A stretch of DNA of 45,343 nt from an uncultured Micrococcales bacterium (GTDB taxonomy: Bacteria; Actinomycetota; Actinomycetes; Actinomycetales; Microbacteriaceae). Location: positions 1-45,343 of the forward strand of contig CAISOV010000122.1 in NCBI GenBank assembly GCA_903887175.1. Reading direction: 5' to 3'. Of the stretch, positions 1 to 7,963 are shown one piece after another; the first letter of the stretch is position 1, and the number at the start of each line of letters is the position of its first letter. The notes beneath the pieces are model-generated. The model worked only from the letters and a program-made list of their open reading frames with translations, was not told the DNA's origin and searched no databases. The position numbers and the translations under genes were made by a program.

Positions 1-1
1 A

Positions 2-3000
2 GCTACCTATCGTGCGACTGACCTGTGGGGCCGCAGTGGCCAGGGCAGTGTTTCGGTGACTGTATTGTTGCCTGCTAAGCCTGTTGTGACTGCTTCTTCA
101 ACAACCGTCAACTACAACACCGGTGCATCGTTTATGCCATTCGTAAGCGGAACAATGAACCAAACTGGTTCTGCTTGCCTAGTTGATGGTGACAACTGTG
201 TTACTGAGTTGGTTGTTGCTGGCAAGGGTACCTTCGATGTTCTTGAAGATGGCAGTGTTACTTTCATTCCACTTGCGACCTTCGCCGGAGACCTTGCTTG
301 GGTCACCTATCGTGCGACTGATTTCTGGGGCCAGACTGGTGAGAACACCATCGCGGTTACAGTTTCATTGCCGGTAGCACCAATCGTTTCTCCTGTGAAC
401 GTAACTGTTGACTACAACACCGGCACAATCCTTGTTCCACTAATTGAGAGTCCAACCAACTTCGGTGTGTGGCCGTGCCTAGTTTCGGGCAATGACTGTG
501 TGTCTGAAGTCGTAGTAGCTGGCAAGGGTACGTTCACTGTTCTTGAAGATGGCAGCGTTAGCTTCACTCCGCTACCAGGCTTCGCAGGTGGCATCGCTTG
601 GGTGACCTACCGTGCCTATGACCCATGGGGACAATACGGCCAGAACACTCTTTCGGTGAATGTCGCACTATTGGCAGCGCCAAACGTTGACGTGACTCGC
701 GTAACAACTGATTACAACGAGCCAATCAACGTGAAGCCAACTGTTGACACAGACAAGATCGATGAAAGTCGCGACTGCCTAGTCACTCGTGCTGGCTGTG
801 TAACTCACCAAGAAGTAGCCGGCAAGGGCAGCTTCGATGTTCAATCAGATGGCAGTGTTACATTTACTCCACTTGACACCTATGGCGGTGGCACAATCTG
901 CACCACCTATCGCGTGTATGACATTTGGGGCCAGCACGGCCAGAGCCAGGTCTGTGTAACAGTCTTGACTCCAGCTGCGCCGGTTGTCGATTCTCTAGAG
1001 CAGACCATCGAATACAACACCACTACAGATGTCACTCCAAACGTTGTCGGTTACAAGATTCTTGGCAACCAGGCTTGCATCGTTTCAGGCCTGCACTGCT
1101 TCAGAACCTTCACGGTTGCTGGCGAAGGCACCTTCACTGTGCTTGAAGACGGTACCCTATTGTTTGCACCGGTTGATACCTTTGCCGACGACAGTGTGAC
1201 CGTGACCTACCGTGCGTATGACATGTGGGGTCAGTTCGGCCAGAACACCGTAAAGGTGATTGTTTCGCTACCAGACGCTCCAGCTGTTGATCCAGCCGAA
1301 GTAACCGTTGACTACAACACAGTAGCCAGCGTCACTCCTTCGGTTTCAGGTGCTCACATTCAGGTCTCACTGGCTTGTCTAGTTAGCGGCAGCACTTGCG
1401 TCAAGCAAATCGTTGTTACTGGCAAGGGAACCTTCAACGTTCTAGACGACGGCAGTGTAACCTTCACGCCACTTGACACATTCGCAGGCGATAGCGTCAC
1501 TGCTACCTACCGCGCGACTGACTTCAAGGGCCAGACTGGCGAAAACACTGTTCTCGTTCACGTTCGACTACCTGATGCTCCAGTTGTAACTGGTGACAGC
1601 GACACAGTTAGCTACAACACTGTCTCAACTCTGACACCAGGTGTTTCTGGAACCAAGATTCAGCTTTCAAGTGCTTGCTTGATTGATGGAGGCAGCTGCG
1701 TGAAGCAACTTGTGGTTGTCGGCAAGGGTACGTTCCGTGTTCTAAACAGCGGATATGTAACCTTTACTCCGCTCACCACATTCGCTGGAACTGTTTCTGG
1801 AATCACCTACTGTGTTTCAGATCTCTTCGAACAGACTGACTGCGCAGAGCTATCTGTGACTGTCAACGAGCCGGCTGCACTAGTTGTTGCACCTAAGACT
1901 GTAAACGTGCAGTACCAAACCGCAACAACCTTTGCACCGACCGTTACTGGCTTGGCTATCGACTACTCAACGGCTTGTGTTGTTGACCCTGTGGGCAGCC
2001 AGTGCAAGACCAGCGTTACTGTTGATGCTGTTGGAACCTGGAACGTTGACACCACAAACGGTCACGTAACGTTTACTCCGGCAGATGGCTACATGGGCAC
2101 CTCGACAATCGAGTACCGTGTATCGAACATCTTCGGCAACGAGTCAAGCAACATCATGACCGTGAACGTCTCGGGCACCGCAACGTTGAACGGTGTGGTC
2201 TGGCTAGATCTCAACCACAACGGCATTCAAGACACCGGCGAGCCTGTTCTAGCCGGAATTCTTGTGACAGCCGGTAACACCCAGCCAGAAAACGTGGGCC
2301 CTGCTAGCACTAACAGCTACAGCGTTAGAACTGACAGTGACGGCCGTTATTCGTTCGAAGTTGTGCCAGGTAACTACGAGGTAAAGGCTTACTTGAACTC
2401 AAGCTATCTTTACACCTCAACTTCGAAAGACCCTGACACCAAGCAGGTTGAATCAACTAGCACTTGGGTTGCTACGGCCGCGGCAGTAAGCAACACAGCA
2501 AATGAAACCAACTTTGCTGCTGGTGGTAACGGTGCGATTGACGGAACAGCAGTGTTCACCAGCGGTGCGGCAGTGCCAAAGGCAACTGTCAGCTGTATCT
2601 GGTCGGGCTTCGACGGTGTTCTTGGAACAAGCGACGATGTTGTGATCACCGCGACTGCTGATGCCAACGGAAAGTTCTCGTTGACGGGTATTCCTGGTGG
2701 AAAGTTCCAGTGTGGCGGTAAGGACCCTAAGTCGGGTGTAGCTGCTGCAAAGGCCGTTGTCACGGTGAAGGGAACCTCGAACGCTAAAGCCAAGCCGGTC
2801 AAGACACCAGTTGTGTTGCCGATCAAGGTTCGCGGAAAGTTCACCTTTATCGTCAACAACTTCGCGGCTGGCTCACCAGCAGTTACTAAGGCGATCAAGG
2901 ACCGCATCACATACTTTGTAAAGAAGTACAAGATGGCGACCATGGTTAGCGTTGAAGGCTTCACTCAGGGCCCAACAGTTCTGAAGGTTGACTACAAGCT

Positions 3001-3139
3001 GTCGCTTGACCGCGCAAAGAACGCACTTGCAATCATCAAGTCGATCAATGCAAAGATCAAGCTGATCAGCATTAAGAACGTTCAAGAGAACAAGATTGGC
3101 TCGTCAGTGCGTCGTGTGAGAATCACGTTGTACTGGTAA
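2..3139 (+). CDS. Giant repeat surface protein, C-terminal part (fibril-type repeats, SdrD-like B domains, OmpA-like domain)
   Basis: The frame is open from the first bases, so the true start lies upstream; 1045 residues are visible. A half unit is followed by seven ~100-residue units (residues 25 to ~726), each with a YNT-like motif, a Cys pair, GKGTF, DGSVTFTP and YRAxDxWGQ, resembling CshA-type fibril/Ig-like repeats. Next comes an SdrD/Cna-B-like domain (from ~725) with a calcium-type loop (DLNHNGIQDTGEP), then a second shorter B-like domain (~844-905). Residues ~940-1045 look like an OmpA-type peptidoglycan-binding domain, with LSLDRA and a final RRVRITL. There is no LPXTG motif, so I infer non-covalent wall attachment through the OmpA-like domain. 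The role is probably adhesin or surface layer. It ends at a strong terminator and faces the glycan locus. Family placement is by motif only. Confidence 0.85.
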   Translation, partial: ATYRATDLWGRSGQGSVSVTVLLPAKPVVTASSTTVNYNTGASFMPFVSGTMNQTGSACLVDGDNCVTELVVAGKGTFDVLEDGSVTFIPLATFAGDLAWVTYRATDFWGQTGENTIAVTVSLPVAPIVSPVNVTVDYNTGTILVPLIESPTNFGVWPCLVSGNDCVSEVVVAGKGTFTVLEDGSVSFTPLPGFAGGIAWVTYRAYDPWGQYGQNTLSVNVALLAAPNVDVTRVTTDYNEPINVKPTVDTDKIDESRDCLVTRAGCVTHQEVAGKGSFDVQSDGSVTFTPLDTYGGGTICTTYRVYDIWGQHGQSQVCVTVLTPAAPVVDSLEQTIEYNTTTDVTPNVVGYKILGNQACIVSGLHCFRTFTVAGEGTFTVLEDGTLLFAPVDTFADDSVTVTYRAYDMWGQFGQNTVKVIVSLPDAPAVDPAEVTVDYNTVASVTPSVSGAHIQVSLACLVSGSTCVKQIVVTGKGTFNVLDDGSVTFTPLDTFAGDSVTATYRATDFKGQTGENTVLVHVRLPDAPVVTGDSDTVSYNTVSTLTPGVSGTKIQLSSACLIDGGSCVKQLVVVGKGTFRVLNSGYVTFTPLTTFAGTVSGITYCVSDLFEQTDCAELSVTVNEPAALVVAPKTVNVQYQTATTFAPTVTGLAIDYSTACVVDPVGSQCKTSVTVDAVGTWNVDTTNGHVTFTPADGYMGTSTIEYRVSNIFGNESSNIMTVNVSGTATLNGVVWLDLNHNGIQDTGEPVLAGILVTAGNTQPENVGPASTNSYSVRTDSDGRYSFEVVPGNYEVKAYLNSSYLYTSTSKDPDTKQVESTSTWVATAAAVSNTANETNFAAGGNGAIDGTAVFTSGAAVPKATVSCIWSGFDGVLGTSDDVVITATADANGKFSLTGIPGGKFQCGGKDPKSGVAAAKAVVTVKGTSNAKAKPVKTPVVLPIKVRGKFTFIVNNFAAGSPAVTKAIKDRITYFVKKYKMATMVSVEGFTQGPTVLKVDYKLSLDRAKNALAIIKSINAKIKLISIKNVQENKIGSSVRRVRITLYW
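74..2179 (+). repeat. Seven in-frame tandem coding repeats of 300 bp
   Basis: Units start at 74, 374, 674, 974, 1274, 1574 and 1874. The anchor ending in CTACAACAC (or a variant) closes at 120, 420, 720, 1020, 1320, 1620 and 1920, so there is not one indel over six successive periods. Only unit 7 has two extra codons, between its two cysteines. Units differ by many substitutions, so this is an old array held in register rather than a recent expansion. Confidence 0.9.
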
Positions 3140-3152
3140 AAATCTAGTAAGC

Positions 3153-3189
3153 AAAAAGGGCCTCTATCTAAGCGATAGGGGCCCTTTTT
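3153..3189. terminator. Bidirectional intrinsic terminator
   Basis: Arms at 3153-3168 and 3174-3189 form a 16-bp stem with one G-U-type mismatch and a 5-nt loop. The stem carries A-runs on the left and T-runs on the right, so it gives a U-tract on both strands. It sits between the convergent surface-protein gene and the glycerophosphotransferase-like gene. Confidence 0.85.
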
Positions 3190-3199
3190 CAATTGCAAA

Positions 3200-4576
3200 C
3201 TAGTCGGTTCGGGGTTCGCGCCCGGGTTGGTCCTCCCACGCAACCTCACTAATCGTTGCTGGGTTCACCAGCGGTGAGCCGGTCTGAAAGTCCTGCAAAA
3301 TGTCATTGAGAATAGCCTGAGCAACGCCACCAGGGTTCGGGTCGATTTGGGTCTGTAACTTAGCCAGGTTAGCAATGTGAGCCGCGCTAGGTGAAGCAGC
3401 CATTTTCGACACCTGTGCCAAGTCGAGACTTGCGTCAAGACCCGATTTGATGAACCGCTCGAACTGCGCCATATCGGTAATTCTGTGGTTCGCGGCAGCC
3501 GCTAACTCGCCCAACGTGTTGAATTGCCAATGATTAGGGTTCTCTAGGAACACGGCAGCCTTCGAGGTTATGAGGGGATACTCAGCTAAGAACGAAATGC
3601 CGTCTGTTAGTAACAAATCTGTTGATGCGAACTGCTTCACGAAGCTTGCCTTGAGGTTTATCTTGGTGTTCGCGAGCTGATTCCATTCGCTAAGCCATTG
3701 GTCTAAGACGCTTGACTTGATTACTTTGCGTTCGGCGAGTGTTCCAAAAAGGAAAGGGTGCGGTCTAAGAATGAACTGCACATTTGGGTATTTTTTTGCC
3801 AGCTGAAGCATCTGCTTATAACTTTGCACAAACATGCCGAAGTTCAACCATTTGGCCGAATAACTGTGATGTGGTGCCCAGAGCACCTTGAGGTCGAACG
3901 GTTGTTTCACCGGCAAACTACCCGCGCGGGCCAGACGCCTCTCGGCCTTCGCTGCTAGTTTCGCGCGCACTTCGATGTAATGCGCGCGAAGCGAGTCGAG
4001 TTTCGCCGAGCCTGTGAACCGCACCCTGTTTGAACCCCGTTGCGTTAAGGCAAATGCGTCTTTGGTGGCTTGGTCTTGAACGAAGACAAGCGAAGCCAAT
4101 TGGTGCACCCGTTGGGTGTAAAGGTGAGTTGCCACTTGCCGCGCATCGACCTCGTCGGCCCCTTCATTTTCGTTTACGAGTGGTGCCAAAAAATAGGGCG
4201 TGTACAGAATCTTGGTGAAGGTTACCAACGAATCTGGTCTGAAGGCAGGTTGATAGTTGCGTTGCCACGGGTAATTCAAAAAAACATAATCTGGCGTTAG
4301 TGCTTTTAGCTCTAATAGACTCTGCCACGAGTCTTCGTAATTCAGCCTCTGGTGGGCAACGCCTTGGCGTTTCAGAAACTTGTGAACTCTCTTTTCGCCA
4401 CCATAGCCTGAATCGCCCGTGAGTTTGCGGGGAACACTAACAACGATTGGCTCGAACGCGGGGCTGTTGAGCATGGCTTGATAAACCTGAGAGAGGGAAT
4501 CCCACGCCTCGAAATAGAACAGCAAAAAGACGACGCGAATCGGCCTTAGCGTGCTGGGTTGCGAAGAGTTGCGCAC
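3200..4576 (-). CDS. CDP-glycerol glycerophosphotransferase-like protein (TagB/TagF family)
   Basis: 458 residues, GTG start. The C-terminal half has the GT-B-like signature of CDP-glycerol:polyglycerophosphate transferases: APHHSYS (234-240), RPHP (271-274) and TDGISFLAEYP (324-334). In this family such residues bind the CDP moiety and transfer glycerol phosphate to wall teichoic or capsular polymers at the cytoplasmic membrane face. The gene begins 5 bp after the galU stop, so the two are almost certainly co-transcribed. It could instead transfer a different phospho-alditol or sugar; the acceptor cannot be read from sequence. It ends at the shared terminator. Confidence 0.7.
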   Translation of the reverse strand: MRNSSQPSTLRPIRVVFLLFYFEAWDSLSQVYQAMLNSPAFEPIVVSVPRKLTGDSGYGGEKRVHKFLKRQGVAHQRLNYEDSWQSLLELKALTPDYVFLNYPWQRNYQPAFRPDSLVTFTKILYTPYFLAPLVNENEGADEVDARQVATHLYTQRVHQLASLVFVQDQATKDAFALTQRGSNRVRFTGSAKLDSLRAHYIEVRAKLAAKAERRLARAGSLPVKQPFDLKVLWAPHHSYSAKWLNFGMFVQSYKQMLQLAKKYPNVQFILRPHPFLFGTLAERKVIKSSVLDQWLSEWNQLANTKINLKASFVKQFASTDLLLTDGISFLAEYPLITSKAAVFLENPNHWQFNTLGELAAAANHRITDMAQFERFIKSGLDASLDLAQVSKMAASPSAAHIANLAKLQTQIDPNPGGVAQAILNDILQDFQTGSPLVNPATISEVAWEDQPGREPRTD

Positions 4577-4581
4577 ATTGC

Positions 4582-5493
4582 CTAGAGGGTTGACGTGAAC
4601 TCTTTGAGCCAGCTGCGCAGGTCGCTGCCTAGATCTTCGCGGTCTACGGCAATTCGCAAAGTCGCCTTAATGTAGTCGAGCTTGTCGCCTGTGTCGTATC
4701 GGCGACCCCTGAAAATCACGCCCATAACTCCACCAGCGATATCAGGTTTTGCGACAGCCATTGCAAGCCCATCGGTTAGTTGAATCTCGCCACCGCGGCC
4801 TTCTGGGGTGGCTTCGAGAATCTCAAAAATCTCGTGACGCAAAACATAGCGACCGATTACTGCCAAGTTCGATGGCGCGTCTTCACGTTTCGGTTTCTCA
4901 ACCAGCCCGGTTACTTTAACGACATCGGGGTCGTCAGTCAGTTCAACAGAAGCGCAACCATACATGTGAATTGTCTCTGCTGGAACCTCCATCAGAGCAA
5001 TTACGCTGTAACCCGTAGCTTCGTGAACCTCAATCATTTTGGGCAACACACTGTCTCGGGCATCGATGATGTCGTCACCGAGCAAAACCGCAAAGCTGTG
5101 CTCTGCAACATGGCTTTTGCCGCGCAAAACAGCATGCCCTAGCCCGTGAGGGTCGCCTTGGCGCGTGTAGTGAATGTCTGCCAGTTGGTTTGAGGCAAGT
5201 ACTTGCTCAAGTTTGCCGTGGTCACCTTTTTTGTCGAGGGTGTATTCAAGTTCAGCTACTCGGTCAAAGTGGTTTTCAAGAGTGTTTTTGTTTCGACCGG
5301 TGATCATCAAAATATCGTTCAGACCCGCGCTAACCGCCTCTTCAACAACGTATTGAATGGCTGGCTTGTCGACAATTGGCAACATCTCTTTTGGCATTGC
5401 CTTGGTGGCAGGCAAAAACCTGGTTCCAAGACCCGCTACCGGAATAACGGCCTTTGTTACCTTGAACGGATTGCTCTTCTTCGCATCAGTCAT
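4582..5493 (-). CDS. galU: UTP-glucose-1-phosphate uridylyltransferase
   Basis: 303 residues, the usual bacterial GalU length. It makes UDP-glucose from UTP and glucose-1-phosphate in the cytosol. The nucleotide-binding signature GLGTRFLPATKAMPKEMLP spans residues 21-39, followed by VDKPAIQYVVEEA; the internal VEKP motif and a C-terminal YDTGDK are also present. The ATG start lacks a Shine-Dalgarno sequence but has TAGGCT six bases upstream, so the mRNA is probably leaderless. UDP-glucose would feed the UDP-glucose dehydrogenase at 22549-23877 and the glycosyltransferases of this locus. The glycerophosphotransferase-like gene follows by 5 bp. Confidence 0.95.
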   Translation of the reverse strand: MTDAKKSNPFKVTKAVIPVAGLGTRFLPATKAMPKEMLPIVDKPAIQYVVEEAVSAGLNDILMITGRNKNTLENHFDRVAELEYTLDKKGDHGKLEQVLASNQLADIHYTRQGDPHGLGHAVLRGKSHVAEHSFAVLLGDDIIDARDSVLPKMIEVHEATGYSVIALMEVPAETIHMYGCASVELTDDPDVVKVTGLVEKPKREDAPSNLAVIGRYVLRHEIFEILEATPEGRGGEIQLTDGLAMAVAKPDIAGGVMGVIFRGRRYDTGDKLDYIKATLRIAVDREDLGSDLRSWLKEFTSTL

Positions 5494-5499
5494 GACTTA

Positions 5500-5505
5500 A
5501 GCCTA
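5500..5505 (-). promoter_or_regulatory. Putative leaderless -10 box for galU
   Basis: TAGGCT on the minus strand lies 6 nt before the galU ATG, with no purine-rich ribosome site between. TAGGCT is also the -10 hexamer proposed here for rpoB and rpsL. The -35 region is not convincing. Confidence 0.5.
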
Positions 5506-5522
5506 GCGAGATTCTAAGTTTT

Positions 5523-6467
5523 CTATTCGGCTTTTGTGCGACCAAAAATCGCCCGAGCGCCCATAGCGGTGCCAAGAAACACGACATCTAAAATGATGCT
5601 GAAAATTCGCAGCAGCACCACTGTTAGAGCCGCGGCCGCTGGGCTAATCACATAGGCGAGGAACACTGCCATGAGCTCTTGCACACCCAAACCCGCTGGG
5701 GCGAACACGGCCAACATGCTGGCCGCACTAAAGAAGTTTGAAACACCTATTACAAAGAAAACATTTGAGAGCGAAAGGTGCGGGTCGATCGCTGCGGCGA
5801 TGCAAAAAACCTGCATTCCGCTGAGCACCGAAGTTACAGAGAACGCCACAAGACCACGCGCGATAGTGGCCAGACTCGGCAGGCTGTCAGCATCGATGTT
5901 AGCTTTTCGAACTTTGCGGTATCCAAACTGTAAAACGCGGTTAAAAATGGGCGGATACACCGACACCAACCCTATGAGAGCAGCGACGATCAGAGCAGGA
6001 ATAACCCACCAACCCAGGGCCTGAATGTTTGGATCGAATGCCAGCAAAATCACTGCCGAAATTAGAATCGAAATGATTTGAAGCACGCCTTCGAGAAAAC
6101 TGCTAACCCCGAGTTTGGTTGCTGACACTCCGATCTTGGTTGCAAAATATATTTTGCCTAGAATCCAGGTGACACCGCCGGGAATGTAGCGACCCAGCCA
6201 TGATTTGGCATAAACCGCGATTAGTTCAAAACGCAGGTGTGCAACGTTGGCGCCAAGGCGCTTGAGCAGGAACATCCAGATAAATGAGTACCAATAGCGC
6301 TGAACCAGCGCGAGTGCGGCAGCCAGAACAACCCAAGCCCAGTTCAGTTTGTCTAGGTGAACTTGATCCCAATGGATGCTTCGCACATAAAACACCGCAC
6401 CAATCACTAGCGCAAGATAAAAAACGGGTGCAAAGAATTTGGTCACTAAAGACTTAAGGTTGGCCAC
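5523..6467 (-). CDS. Flippase-like integral membrane protein (LPG synthase TM-domain/UPF0104 family)
   Basis: 314 residues, GTG start, with about eight hydrophobic segments. The pattern RYIPGGVTWILGK near residue 93 and the late glycine-rich FAPAGLGVQE segment are typical of the lysylphosphatidylglycerol-synthase transmembrane family (YbhN/AglD-like), without the catalytic cytosolic domain. Such proteins are often found in glycan loci and are suspected to flip lipid-linked intermediates; that role is inference here. It lies 29 bp upstream of galU on the same strand, but galU appears to have its own promoter. Confidence 0.75.
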   Translation of the reverse strand: MANLKSLVTKFFAPVFYLALVIGAVFYVRSIHWDQVHLDKLNWAWVVLAAALALVQRYWYSFIWMFLLKRLGANVAHLRFELIAVYAKSWLGRYIPGGVTWILGKIYFATKIGVSATKLGVSSFLEGVLQIISILISAVILLAFDPNIQALGWWVIPALIVAALIGLVSVYPPIFNRVLQFGYRKVRKANIDADSLPSLATIARGLVAFSVTSVLSGMQVFCIAAAIDPHLSLSNVFFVIGVSNFFSAASMLAVFAPAGLGVQELMAVFLAYVISPAAAALTVVLLRIFSIILDVVFLGTAMGARAIFGRTKAE

Positions 6468-6473
6468 GCTCTA

Positions 6474-6479
6474 AAATTA
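6474..6479 (-). promoter_or_regulatory. Putative leaderless -10 box for the flippase-like gene
   Basis: TAATTT on the minus strand lies 6 nt before the GTG start at 6467, with no Shine-Dalgarno sequence between them. No good -35 element is visible. Confidence 0.4.
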
Positions 6480-6526
6480 CACTAGAGGGTCGATTCGCGG
6501 CCCCAGTTGCGAAGGGTTTATGCACT

Positions 6527-7963
6527 TTGAATGCAACACCGCTTGACCTTGCAACTTTTTGGGGCAAGTTTCTTGAAACCGAGAAACGCACTCGGGCACT
6601 TTCAAAACGATTTGGCACGATTCAGCTTTATGCGCTGCAACGCACCCGCATTTTTTATGCCATTGCTGAGCAGCTTGGGCTTTTTGATAACCCTCACCCG
6701 CATTTCAATCGTGATGAGCTGAGTGCAGATATTCCGCCAATCACCCACTTAGACGGTTTGTCGCCTGCAAACGCCGTTGTAGTGCCCTTTAGACGCCGCG
6801 TTGGGGGCTCAGAACCTTATAGCGACGTCATTCGTCATCGCCTGCTTGCTGCGGGCGAGTCGGTGCGTGTGATCGACTTTTTGCCTTCAACTGATGAGTC
6901 GGGCAGTTTTACCCCGAATGCGGCTGATGAGTTAGACCTCGAGCGGCTAAAAGCGTTCTTTGCGACCTCAAAGGCCACCCAAGTTGCTCGAATCATGAAA
7001 TTCAGCAGTCGAAGACCTCAAGTTCAGGCCTGGCAAAAGCTAATTGGTGAATTTGAAACCGCCTTTGGCATCAAGCTCGAAAAGTTTCAAAAATACCCGC
7101 AGTGGTTAGTTCGGCGTACATTGGCTGAGCGCATGGGTTTTGCCGAACTTTTTCGCAAACTTGGCACAAAAGATCTTTATGTCGTGAATGCCTATAGCGA
7201 GCCGTCAATAGTTTTGGGGGCCCATCGGGCAGGTGTCAAAGTTCACGAGATTCAACACGGCTTCATTTCGGCATTTCACCCTGCCTATAGCTTTGGCTTG
7301 CCGTCAGAGTCAAAAAAATCAAAGTCAGTGCGTGGCCCAAAGCTTGACGCAGCCGCAGACACGATTTTGACTTGGGGAGGTTACTGGGGCAGCAAAGTCA
7401 TGCTTGCCAGAGGTACACAACTCAAGGTTTCAGGGCCTAGCGCACCTTTTCAAGAATATCGCCAAAAAGCGCTCGCCGAGAACCGCATCATTGCCAAACA
7501 GGTGCTTTTCACCTCGCAGGGCGCAATAGCCAATGAGCTTTTTGCGGCAGCGCTCAAAACAGCCGCCGCTCTGCCAGATTACAAAGTGATCTATCGGCTT
7601 CACCCAAACGAGGCACTAGAAGATTTCGAGGCTGCTTTGGCTGAGGCCACCAAGAAAGCCAAAGCAGTCGGTGCAACTGTGCCAAAAAACTTTAGCCTCA
7701 GCCATCGCGACCCTATTTTTCTTGATTTGGTATCACGCAGCGAGTTTTTGATTGGAGCTTTTTCAACCACCCTGTTTGAGGGCATTGCGCTTGGCTGCAA
7801 AGTTTTAGTGCTGCCCATCAGTGGCTACCAAAATGTGCAACCCGCAATTGACGCCGGTGACATTACGCTTATAACTAGCCTCGATGAACTGCCCAAGGCG
7901 CTGGTTGCGGCTCGCAGGGCAGAGCATCCTGAGAAATATTATGCGAAAGAAGATCATGCCTGA
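6527..7963 (+). CDS. Capsule-type GT-B transferase, candidate nonulosonyltransferase
   Basis: 478 residues. The TTG start is chosen because GAAGGG lies about 10 bases upstream; nearby ATGs are out of frame. The C-terminal half resembles capsular/sialyl transferase-like GT-B proteins: HEIQHGFISAFHPAY from residue 240, YRLHPNE (H359-P360), and a late IGAFSTTLFEGIALG motif that would hold the nucleotide-sugar phosphate. The N-terminal 200 residues are unrecognised. Its stop overlaps the neuB start by 8 bp, so the two are translationally coupled. The simplest reading is that this enzyme uses the CMP-nonulosonate that NeuB leads to; this is inferred from context only. Confidence 0.65.
   Translation: MNATPLDLATFWGKFLETEKRTRALSKRFGTIQLYALQRTRIFYAIAEQLGLFDNPHPHFNRDELSADIPPITHLDGLSPANAVVVPFRRRVGGSEPYSDVIRHRLLAAGESVRVIDFLPSTDESGSFTPNAADELDLERLKAFFATSKATQVARIMKFSSRRPQVQAWQKLIGEFETAFGIKLEKFQKYPQWLVRRTLAERMGFAELFRKLGTKDLYVVNAYSEPSIVLGAHRAGVKVHEIQHGFISAFHPAYSFGLPSESKKSKSVRGPKLDAAADTILTWGGYWGSKVMLARGTQLKVSGPSAPFQEYRQKALAENRIIAKQVLFTSQGAIANELFAAALKTAAALPDYKVIYRLHPNEALEDFEAALAEATKKAKAVGATVPKNFSLSHRDPIFLDLVSRSEFLIGAFSTTLFEGIALGCKVLVLPISGYQNVQPAIDAGDITLITSLDELPKALVAARRAEHPEKYYAKEDHA

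Noticed and set aside
74-2179. CRISPR or other non-coding repeat array
   Set aside because: The 300-bp units are diverged, in frame and translate into a coherent modular protein.
2410-2964. A 184-codon minus-strand frame inside the surface-protein gene
   Set aside because: It lies opposite coding sequence with clear SdrD/OmpA-like domains, gives no recognisable protein, and arises from codon bias of the true gene.
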